The notes under the pieces are model-generated. The model was not told the origin of the DNA, searched no databases, and was given only the letters and a program-made list of their open reading frames with translations. From contig CAKSDR010000004.1 in the NCBI GenBank assembly GCA_934446095.1, positions 1 through 54,692 of the forward strand: a stretch of 54,692 bases of DNA, in the 5' to 3' direction. A program made the translations under genes and the position numbers. Positions within the stretch are counted from its first letter, which is position 1, and every line of letters starts with the position of its first letter. Below, piece after piece: positions 42,445 through 49,289 of this stretch. The stretch comes from an uncultured Eubacteriales bacterium. GTDB taxonomy: Bacteria > Bacillota > Clostridia > Oscillospirales > CAG-382.

Positions 42445-42697
42445 GAAAATTTCTTACCGTGTTACCACCTTATTTTATCTTTTCCTTACGAAAAAGACCT
42501 CATCAAGCAACCACCATTGCTCTCGCCATATAACGGTAGCACCCGTCGTTGCCTACTCGCCGCAAAACAGTTTCGGCACGCTGCTGCAAAATGTATTTCG
42601 GACTCCTACTCATATTGCCTTTCACCCGCCGGCAACTCTCTTTGATTTTTCGAAAAATCCTACTCCTTTTTGGTCATAGCAATTTTAAATATTGTCT
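42410..42697 (-). promoter_or_regulatory. T-box leader, probable tyrosine specifier (UAC)
   Basis: Stem I shows AGTA (42661-42664), AGAGAG plus the GGCGGGTGAAAGGC distal loop, and on its 3' side GAA-A-TAC-A, placing the specifier TAC at 42593-42595. GGAT and GTCC pair beside the specifier loop. The T-box sequence AAGGTGGTAACACGG (near 42457-42471) contains TGGT, able to pair with an ACCA tRNA end, as in tRNA-Tyr of this window. CCGTCCTT completes the antiterminator. Uncharged tRNA should turn on the downstream seven genes. The specifier assignment is my reading of the loop and is less certain than the T-box itself. Confidence 0.85.
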
Positions 42698-42701
42698 ATA
42701 A

Positions 42702-42730
42702 ATTATATCTTATTTTTTTAAAAAAGTCAA
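42702..42730 (-). promoter_or_regulatory. Promoter of the T-box operon
   Basis: Minus strand TTGACT (42725-42730) and TATAAT (42702-42707), spacer 17. The start falls near 42695, at the 5' end of the T-box. Confidence 0.82.
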
Positions 42731-42785
42731 TACTTTTTTCTAAAAAATTTATTTTAAAAATTTATTTTAAATATTTGCATTTATA

Positions 42786-42814
42786 TTGAAAAATACTTTC
42801 TTTTATGTTACATT
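42786..42814 (+). promoter_or_regulatory. Promoter of the MATE gene
   Basis: TTGAAA at 42786-42791 and TACATT at 42809-42814, spacer 17. A moderate match, and the only candidate in the interval. Confidence 0.55.
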
Positions 42815-42849
42815 AATTTAAAAGAGATAATCTTTATCGAGAGGTTTTT

Positions 42850-44220
42850 ATGTTAAAAAAAATAAAGGCTGACAACATCAATATGACTAACGGACCGCTG
42901 TTGCCGGCAATAATACGGTTCTATGTACCGCTTGTTTTTTCTTCGCTGTTGCAGATACTCTATAACGCAGCGGATATTATAGTTATAGGAAAATATTCCG
43001 GCAAGGCTCCGCTTGCCGCGCTCGGTGCGACTACAAATATAATAGCGCTTATCGTTAATACTTTTGTGGGCCTTGCGGTCGGCGTAAATGTCGCGGCGTC
43101 AAAATTTATCGGAGCAAAAAAGGACAAAGAACTTTACGAAACAGTGCAAACAAGCATGTTTTCAAGCGTTGTTATCGGAATTGTCATTACAATTATCGGA
43201 CTTTTTATTTCAAGACCGGTTCTTGAACTTATGAAAACGCCCGCAGACGTAATAGATCTTTCGGATACATATATGAAAATATTTTTTATGGGTTCATGCG
43301 GTTCAATGGTATATAATTTCGGCGCGTCAATTCTCAGAGCTGCCGGAGATACAAAACGCCCCATGTATTACCTTGCCTTTTCCGGAATTATAAACGTTAT
43401 ACTTAACGTTATTTTTGTAAAAGAATTTCACATGAGCGTGGACGGCGTCGCATACGCTACGATTATTTCGCAGTATATTTCAGCCGTTCTCGTAACAATA
43501 AGCCTTGCGAAAACAAAAAACAATTATAAATTTCATATAGGCAAATTCATGATTTCTTGGAAAAGATTTATGATGATCGTAAAAATCGGACTTCCTGCCG
43601 GCATCCAATCGGCGCTGTTTTCAATATCAAATATTATGATTCAGTCGTCCATAAATTTGCTGGGCTCAACCGTCATGGCGGCAAGCACAGTTTCATCAAA
43701 TATAGAAAACTTTGTTTATGTGTCAATGAACGCTATGTCGCAGACAACTATAAGTTTTACAAGTCAGAATGTCGGAGCCGAAAAATACGACAGGGTGTGG
43801 AAAACCTCAAGAATTACGCTATTGCTCGTTACAGCAATAGGCGCAGTGCTCGGGCTTTCGGCATGCGCATTTTCAGAACAGCTTATTCATATCTATTCAA
43901 AAGACACGACAATCCTGCCTTTCGCAAAGGAACGGCTGTTTATAGTATGCGTAACTTACTTTACCTGCGGAATATTGGATGTTTTGTCCTCCGCGGTAAG
44001 AGGACTTGGGTATTCGCTCGCCCCTACCGCGATATGCATACTCGGAATTTGCGGCCTTAGAATCGTCTGGGTCAAGACCGTGTTTAAAAACTACAGAACC
44101 CTTGCAAGCGTAATGCTCTCGTATCCGGTGTCATGGATATGTTCTATTCTTGTACTTACGGTGGTTTACCTTTTAATAAAGAAAAAAATAAACTCGAAGC
44201 ACAAAGAATGCATTACTTGA
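42850..44220 (+). CDS. MATE-family efflux transporter
   Basis: 456 residues with 12 hydrophobic segments in two related halves, the MATE layout. Typical sequence: GPLLPAIIRFYVPLVFSSLLQILYNAADIIVIGKYSG at the start, NTFVGLAVGVNVAASKFIGA, GASILRAAGDTKRPM and, in the second half, GLPAGIQSALFSISNIMIQSSIN. These proteins export cationic drugs or metabolites with Na+ or H+ antiport. The substrate is unknown. GAGAGG precedes the ATG. Single gene with its own terminator. Confidence 0.93.
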   Translation: MLKKIKADNINMTNGPLLPAIIRFYVPLVFSSLLQILYNAADIIVIGKYSGKAPLAALGATTNIIALIVNTFVGLAVGVNVAASKFIGAKKDKELYETVQTSMFSSVVIGIVITIIGLFISRPVLELMKTPADVIDLSDTYMKIFFMGSCGSMVYNFGASILRAAGDTKRPMYYLAFSGIINVILNVIFVKEFHMSVDGVAYATIISQYISAVLVTISLAKTKNNYKFHIGKFMISWKRFMMIVKIGLPAGIQSALFSISNIMIQSSINLLGSTVMAASTVSSNIENFVYVSMNAMSQTTISFTSQNVGAEKYDRVWKTSRITLLLVTAIGAVLGLSACAFSEQLIHIYSKDTTILPFAKERLFIVCVTYFTCGILDVLSSAVRGLGYSLAPTAICILGICGLRIVWVKTVFKNYRTLASVMLSYPVSWICSILVLTVVYLLIKKKINSKHKECIT

Positions 44221-44245
44221 TTTTTTATTAATAAAAACTCTATGC

Positions 44246-44295
44246 AAAAAAGCGGCGCATCTGCCATAATCAAGGGATGCGCCGCTTTTATTTTC
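44246..44295 (+). terminator. Terminator of the MATE gene
   Basis: AAAAAAGCGGCGCATC pairs with GATGCGCCGCTTTTAT around a 14-base loop, with a T-rich end. Confidence 0.85.
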
Positions 44296-44401
44296 AAGGC
44301 TCCGCACACATTTGCATACCCTTTGCCAACGCCTTTCATTCTTTTCCGCGCCAGTTTATCATATCGAAAAAAATAACTGCGAATACATTTTTATAACCCT
44401 C

Positions 44402-44430
44402 TTGACAAACTACCGTTAGGTAGTTATAAT
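44402..44430 (+). promoter_or_regulatory. TetR promoter with embedded operator
   Basis: TTGACA at 44402-44407 and TATAAT at 44425-44430, spacer 17. The spacer is almost filled by the inverted repeat AACTACCGTTAGGTAGTT (44408-44425, 7-base arms). Binding there would block RNA polymerase, so the TetR gene should be self-repressed. Confidence 0.85.
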
Positions 44431-44470
44431 GTTATCGTAAGTATTTTTGATTAAAGGAAGATAATTGCAT

Positions 44471-45094
44471 ATGGAAGTCAGCAATACAAAGCAGGAAATA
44501 TTAAATGCAGCCTTAAATCTTTTCTCAACACAGGGATATGAAGCAACGTCGGTTTTGCAAATTGCAGATAAGGTCGGTATCCGAAAATCGTCTATGTACA
44601 GTCATTTTTCAAGCAAGAAGGAAATACTGGATTCTTTAATGAATAATGTTTTGCATCAATACGAAAAACACTCTATTTTCAATTGTACTGACTGGAACGA
44701 TCCGGATTTTACAAAAGACAAGCAAAATATGACACCTGACATGGCGGTGCAAATGATTATTAAACACGTTCTCTATATTCTTCATGACCCGGTAATCAGC
44801 AAGGCGCGAAAAATGCTGACGATAGAACAATTTCAAAATCAGCAAATGTCACAGGTTCAAACCAAGCAAAATTATGCGGATGTTATGAAATACTTTATCG
44901 GATATATGAATTTTCTTATCCGATGCGGCAAATTATCGCAAGGAGATCCCGAAATTATGGCGGCGCAGTTCTGCCTGCCGATTTCAGTCTGGATCAACCT
45001 ATGCGACAGAGAACCGAATCGCGAAAGCGAGGTCATAACCCTTATAGAAAAACATGTACGGCAATTTTTCGATTTGTACAAAAAAGAGCGCTGA
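44471..45094 (+). CDS. TetR-family transcriptional regulator
   Basis: 207 residues from ATG 44471 with GGAAG upstream; a TTG two codons earlier is less likely. The N-terminal helix-turn-helix reads KQEILNAALNLFSTQGYEATSVLQIADKVGIRKSSMYSHFSSKKEIL, the normal TetR pattern. The C-terminal domain (about 60-207) would bind an unknown ligand. A palindrome in its own promoter is the likely operator. It is followed about 100 bases later by the YoaP-like gene, its probable target. Confidence 0.92.
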   Translation: MEVSNTKQEILNAALNLFSTQGYEATSVLQIADKVGIRKSSMYSHFSSKKEILDSLMNNVLHQYEKHSIFNCTDWNDPDFTKDKQNMTPDMAVQMIIKHVLYILHDPVISKARKMLTIEQFQNQQMSQVQTKQNYADVMKYFIGYMNFLIRCGKLSQGDPEIMAAQFCLPISVWINLCDREPNRESEVITLIEKHVRQFFDLYKKER

Positions 45095-45191
45095 TACTGC
45101 AAAAAAGGTATCTCGGACGCACACACACTAATGCGGCAACGATAATACTTTTTCCGGCACTGCAACAATTTAATGGAGGTATAAGAAAGAT

Positions 45192-45941
45192 ATGAACTAC
45201 ATACGAATTACAAAGGACAATATTGATAAGGAACACATTTGCTGCGCCATGTCCGGAAAGCAAAGCATTGCAAAAAAAGAATGGATGAAGCAGAGATTTC
45301 ATGACGGACTTGTCTTTTACCGCAGCGAAGAGCGCGGCAAGTGCTTTATCGAATATATCCCGGCTGAAAATGCGTGGGTTCCGATCGAAGCCGAAGGATA
45401 TATCTATATAAACTGTTTGTGGATTGCCGGCTCAATGAAGGGACACGGATACTCAAATGATTTGCTTTCCGAGTGTATACGCGATGCAAAATCGCAGGGC
45501 AAAAAAGGTGTTTGCATCCTCTCTTCCGAGGGCAGAAAAAAAGAATTTCTCTCCGACCCGAAATATATGGCATATAAAGGATTCTCGGTTGCCGATACGT
45601 CCGAATGCGGAATAAATCTCATGTATCTTCCGTTTGATAAAAATTCCGAGCCGCCGAAATTTAAGGAGTGCGCAAAGCACCCGAAAACCGACATTTCAGG
45701 TTTTGCCCTTTATTACACCGACCAGTGCCCGTTTACTTACTACTGGGTTCCGCGTGTCAAGGAAGTTGCAGACGAGCACAAAATCCCGCTTAAATTAATC
45801 CATATCACGAGCAAAGAAGAAGCACAGAACGTACCTGCGCCGGTAACGACTTATGCATTATTCCGCGACGGAAAATTTGTAACGCAGGGAATTCAGTCCG
45901 ATAAAAAATTTCTTGCGCTTGCGGGCGTACAGGACTTATAA
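45192..45941 (+). CDS. YoaP-like GNAT acetyltransferase
   Basis: 249 residues. The N-terminal half (about 1-145) is GNAT-like, with INCLWIAGSMKGHGYSNDLLSECIRDAKSQGKKGVCIL as the acyl-CoA-binding part. The C-terminal part (about 185-249, YYTDQCPFTYYWVPRVKEVADEHKIPLKLIHI, PVTTYALFRDGKFVTQGI) matches the YoaP domain, a thioredoxin-like fold with CPFT in place of a CxxC pair. Function unknown; often found beside a regulator gene. GGAGG precedes the start by about 12 bases. Confidence 0.82.
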   Translation: MNYIRITKDNIDKEHICCAMSGKQSIAKKEWMKQRFHDGLVFYRSEERGKCFIEYIPAENAWVPIEAEGYIYINCLWIAGSMKGHGYSNDLLSECIRDAKSQGKKGVCILSSEGRKKEFLSDPKYMAYKGFSVADTSECGINLMYLPFDKNSEPPKFKECAKHPKTDISGFALYYTDQCPFTYYWVPRVKEVADEHKIPLKLIHITSKEEAQNVPAPVTTYALFRDGKFVTQGIQSDKKFLALAGVQDL

Positions 45942-46112
45942 ATTTTGCAAATGAGCGTCCCGAAATTTTATAAAAATGTTATTTACACTTTCTCTTTCTG
46001 TAAAGCTCCGTGCAATGCGAAGCGCAGATTTGTATTAAAATTTGCCATGTTACAGTAGACATTTTCGGATATTGCGGCGCTCAGACCTGCAAATTTTGAA
46101 AAAGGAGTACTC

Positions 46113-46661
46113 ATGCAATATCGTACGTATATCAAACAAAAAATAAATTTTGACCGCCTGTGTTATCTGTTTCTGATTTTTCTCACCGGATGCCTTGTTG
46201 GGTGGATCTATGAAGAATTTTTTTACTGGATCACAGAGGGTGCTCTTCGGAACCGAGGCATTCTCTACGGCCCGTGGCTGCCGATTTACGGCATCGGAGC
46301 GCTTGGCATTTATGCGATGAAACCTATAAAGAATCATCCTATTATTTTGTTTGTCCTCTGCGCCGGAATAACGGGCATTGTGGAATACGCCATAGGATGG
46401 GCCGGAATTCACTATTTCAGCCTGCGGCTGTGGGATTATCGCGGATTGTTTGGAAATATAGGCGGAATCATTTGCTTTCGGAGCATTGTAAGTTTTGCGG
46501 TACTTGGTTTGGTATTTCATTACCTTATAGAACCCGCGGCAGAACGCATGGTGAATAAATTCAATAAAAATATTATTTACGGCTTTTGCTTTTCACTTAC
46601 AATCATTTTTTCGGCAGACTGCACTTTAAGTGCGCTTTTCAGAACGCCGATTACATATTAA
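46113..46661 (+). CDS. Putative ABC-transporter type IV permease (CmpB-like membrane protein)
   Basis: 182 residues with about five membrane helices. FLTGCLVGWIYEEFFYWITEGALRNRGILYGPWLPIYGIGAL and WDYRGLFGNIGGIICFRSIVSFAVLG are the conserved blocks of the family annotated as putative ABC-transporter type IV (CmpB). No ATPase gene lies nearby, so the transport label is doubtful. AAGGAG precedes the ATG. The 170 bases before it hold no recognisable gene. Confidence 0.8.
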   Translation: MQYRTYIKQKINFDRLCYLFLIFLTGCLVGWIYEEFFYWITEGALRNRGILYGPWLPIYGIGALGIYAMKPIKNHPIILFVLCAGITGIVEYAIGWAGIHYFSLRLWDYRGLFGNIGGIICFRSIVSFAVLGLVFHYLIEPAAERMVNKFNKNIIYGFCFSLTIIFSADCTLSALFRTPITY

Positions 46662-46745
46662 AGTTTTATGCACCCGCCAAGCGTAAACACGCAGAACACA
46701 TGAAATCATTAATATTGCATTTGTAAACTGAAAAAGGAGTTTAAT

Positions 46746-47292
46746 ATGAAACACTTGCAAACGGTTCAAAAAACTTTTCATGTTTTTCTGATACTTGCAA
46801 AAATCGCAAAAACTCTGCATTATCGGCGCATCGTTCTGCGCTGTCATCGCTCTGTGCGCCGTAACATGGTATAGCGGCGGGCAAGTGCTGAGTATTACGG
46901 GAAACCCGATTGAAAACTTTATCGGAAGCGACCTTATGCAAACTTATATGACGCTGCTGTCTTATGTATTTACACTGACATCAGACGCAATCCTCTTTTG
47001 GCTTGCACACAGTTATCTGAAATCCGAACAGGCTGACGGCACTCCCTTTACGGAAAAAGGAGCAAAACAGATTAAAAATCTCGGTATTAACTGCATTTAT
47101 ATTCCAATCATAGCAATTACTCTCACAAATGCTTTTTCCACTTGGCTGGAAGTTAAAAATTTTGATAACATCAGCAATCTTCCGGGTTTGATAACCGGCA
47201 TTGTTCTGATTCTTTCATCACTTATCTTTAGGTACGGGTCCGAACTTGAAAAAAATTGTCAAACGCATACCGCCGGCAAAGACAATGTTTGA
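46746..47292 (+). pseudogene. DUF2975-like membrane protein with a +1 frameshift
   Basis: A perfect ribosome site (AAAAAGGAG) precedes ATG 46746, whose frame gives MKHLQTVQKTFHVFLILAKIAK and then leaves the conserved frame. The rest (from about 46800: CIIGASFCAVIALCAVTW, MTLLSYVFTLTSDAILFWLAHSYLKSEQADGTPFTEKGAKQIKNLGI) continues one frame over to the stop at 47292. Dropping one A from the A5 run at 46809-46813 would join both parts cleanly into about 181 residues. DUF2975 proteins have four helices and are usually paired with a small HTH gene, which is missing here. It could be a true frameshift, phase variation or a sequencing error. Confidence 0.65.
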
Positions 47293-47451
47293 TTTGCAAA
47301 AAATCCGACCGGAATAGTTTGCCGGCAGACGCATTATTGCAGGAACACTGTACGCGGGAAATGCACACGAAAGAACTTTGTAAAATTACATTGCTGAAAA
47401 ATATATTACAATAAACCCCTAAGGTTTAATGCCTTGAAGTTACACATAAAA

Positions 47452-47490
47452 AATCACCGGGAAAAGTCTTAAGGACTAATCCCGGTAATT
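47452..47490. terminator. Terminator between the DUF2975-like gene and the SLH gene
   Basis: ACCGGGA and TCCCGGT form a stem with further A-T and G-U pairs, flanked by A- and T-runs. The 250 bases from 47293 to 47548 hold only this element. Confidence 0.65.
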
Positions 47491-47548
47491 TTATTGCCTT
47501 GAATCGTTTACGCTCATAAGTTTAGCATAAAACTTAAAAACTTTTTTG

Positions 47549-48559
47549 TTATCTGTATATATCGGTCCAGTTATCGTCGTCGTAATCAGTGTCGTCTTTT
47601 TTGCCGTCATCCTTTCCGTCGTCTTTTTTGTCATCTTTTCTGTCGGAAGGGTCAACGGTTAAAAATGTATCGTCTGTCTTTTTGTTGTCGGAATCGTCTT
47701 TTTTATTTTCATTTCCGCTGTCTGTCTTTTTGTCATCATCTTTCTTGTCGTCGGGAACTTCAATATCGGTTTCGATTTTATTTCCGCTGTAGTTTACAAT
47801 GGTGCCCGAAAGTTTTGTATTTTTTATTACAATATTACTGCAGCCCTCACAGATTATAATATTGCCTTCTATTTCCGCACCGTCGATTATAACATCAGAA
47901 CTTCTTATAATTATATTTGCCGAATATTTGCCGTTAACAGTACCGGGTTTATCTATGTAATCACTTGCTATGTTATACATAATCTGGGCAAACTCCGCGC
48001 GGGTAATATTGTTTTTCGGATTTATTTTCCCCTGCGAGCCGTTTACATATTTTCTTTCAATAAGAGCTGCGGCAGCTCCTTTTGCCCATTCTGCAATATC
48101 CCCGTTATCAGAAAATTTTGCAATAACCATTCTGTTCTTTTCTTCAATTTGAAAAGCCCTTGTCAAAACTGCAAATACCTGCTGGCGTGTGATAAACTTG
48201 TCGGGATTTAAGTGTCCTGCACCGTCACCTGTAAACACTTTCATAGCAACCGCTTTCTGCATATATTCATAGTACCACGCATTCTTGTCAACATCTGTAA
48301 ATTCCGTAAGATCTGCCTTTTCTTCTGCAGCAAATGCCCTTGCAATTATAGCAGACATCTGCGCTACCGTAAGATTATTTTTCGGCAAAATCATCCCGTA
48401 TGAACCCGTAAGTAGCCCTCTTTCAACGGCAGACTGAAGTGCCTTGGTAGACCAGTCATCCGGCATATCCGGGTAAGAAATCGGTTCTTCGGCATGCACA
48501 AAAGTGCACGGCAAAATCAAAATGCATAATGCCAAAATAAAAGTGATTGCTCTTTTCAT
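47549..48559 (-). CDS. SLH-domain surface protein with beta-helix-like segment and Asp/Lys tail
   Basis: About 336 residues from ATG 48559 (GGAGGG upstream). After the signal peptide (ending VHAEE) come three S-layer-homology domains, about 28-85, 88-150 and 150-200, with MPDDWSTKALQSAVERGLLTG, FTDVDKNAWYYEYMQKAVAMKVFTG and KFSDNGDIAEWAKGAAAALIERKYVNG. SLH domains hold proteins to pyruvylated wall polymer. Next is a short beta-strand run (ANIIIRSSDVIIDGAEIEGNIIICEGC) like a few turns of a beta-helix, then a long tail of Asp and Lys. The tail is low-complexity and may bind cations. Confidence 0.88.
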   Translation of the reverse strand: MKRAITFILALCILILPCTFVHAEEPISYPDMPDDWSTKALQSAVERGLLTGSYGMILPKNNLTVAQMSAIIARAFAAEEKADLTEFTDVDKNAWYYEYMQKAVAMKVFTGDGAGHLNPDKFITRQQVFAVLTRAFQIEEKNRMVIAKFSDNGDIAEWAKGAAAALIERKYVNGSQGKINPKNNITRAEFAQIMYNIASDYIDKPGTVNGKYSANIIIRSSDVIIDGAEIEGNIIICEGCSNIVIKNTKLSGTIVNYSGNKIETDIEVPDDKKDDDKKTDSGNENKKDDSDNKKTDDTFLTVDPSDRKDDKKDDGKDDGKKDDTDYDDDNWTDIYR

Positions 48560-48629
48560 ATACAACCCTCCACAAAGGTTTCTTTTTTAACAATTATATC
48601 ACATATTTTAAAAATTGTATATATTAAAA

Positions 48630-49223
48630 TCAAAAATACTTATCGTCTGCGCTTATGCGCAAATTTTTTTGTGCCAAATAGGATAAAATACTTAAAGCAA
48701 CTCCAAATAAAACGAATAGTATAACAGATGCAGTGTCTGCAAAATTATAATAACTGTCGGCAATAACAATTGCTGCCGAAGATATCATAATTACAAGCCC
48801 CGTATAAGAGTTCTTTTTGTCGGCATGCTTTTGCAGCAGCGGCGAAGCGAAAGAAACAAACAGCAGCGGAAAACACATACAATATACAAAAATTTTTCCG
48901 AAAATATTCTGCGCGTCCCTATACAGACCCAACGCCGAAAAAAAATATATTAATGCCGACGCGGCAATTGCGCACCCTAAAATAAGAATGTATGAAATGC
49001 AAAAATTTGATTTTGACAAAAGTTCCGCGTGCTTTGCAGATTTGCATAAACTGTCGGGGAAACTTATAAACCACATACATATGCAGCACGCAGAAGACGA
49101 CATAAGCAAATATTTCGACTTGCCCGACAAGATGGAATATATAATAAAAAACACAAGCAGTATCCCGAAAATTTTAATATGCTTTTTTATTCGGCCTAAT
49201 CTATAAATCAAAACTTTCCGCAT
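48630..49223 (-). CDS. Integral membrane protein of unknown function
   Basis: 197 residues with about six hydrophobic segments (FGILLVFFIIYSIL, CISYILILGCAIAASALIYF, IFVYCMCFPLLFVSF, LVIMISSAAIVIADS, ASVILFVLFGVALSIL). The layout resembles ABC-2-type permease fragments but no signature is clear. GGAGG lies 7 bases before the ATG. It lies between two SLH-protein genes on the same strand, which may only be chance. Confidence 0.65.
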   Translation of the reverse strand: MRKVLIYRLGRIKKHIKIFGILLVFFIIYSILSGKSKYLLMSSSACCICMWFISFPDSLCKSAKHAELLSKSNFCISYILILGCAIAASALIYFFSALGLYRDAQNIFGKIFVYCMCFPLLFVSFASPLLQKHADKKNSYTGLVIMISSAAIVIADSYYNFADTASVILFVLFGVALSILSYLAQKNLRISADDKYF

Positions 49224-49289
49224 TTCATATCCTCCGGACGCAGAAATTCAAACTTAAATTATTATAGCCGTGTTTTTTGATTTTAATAT

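Noticed and set aside
42380..42679. Open frame over the T-box region on the plus strand
   Set aside because: It only reads the T-box and its terminator backwards, and the start lacks a ribosome site.
47589..47790. Repetitive GTCGTC/TTTTT-rich DNA as a possible repeat array or CRISPR
   Set aside because: It is simply the codons for the Asp/Lys tail of the SLH protein; there are no regular repeats with unique spacers.
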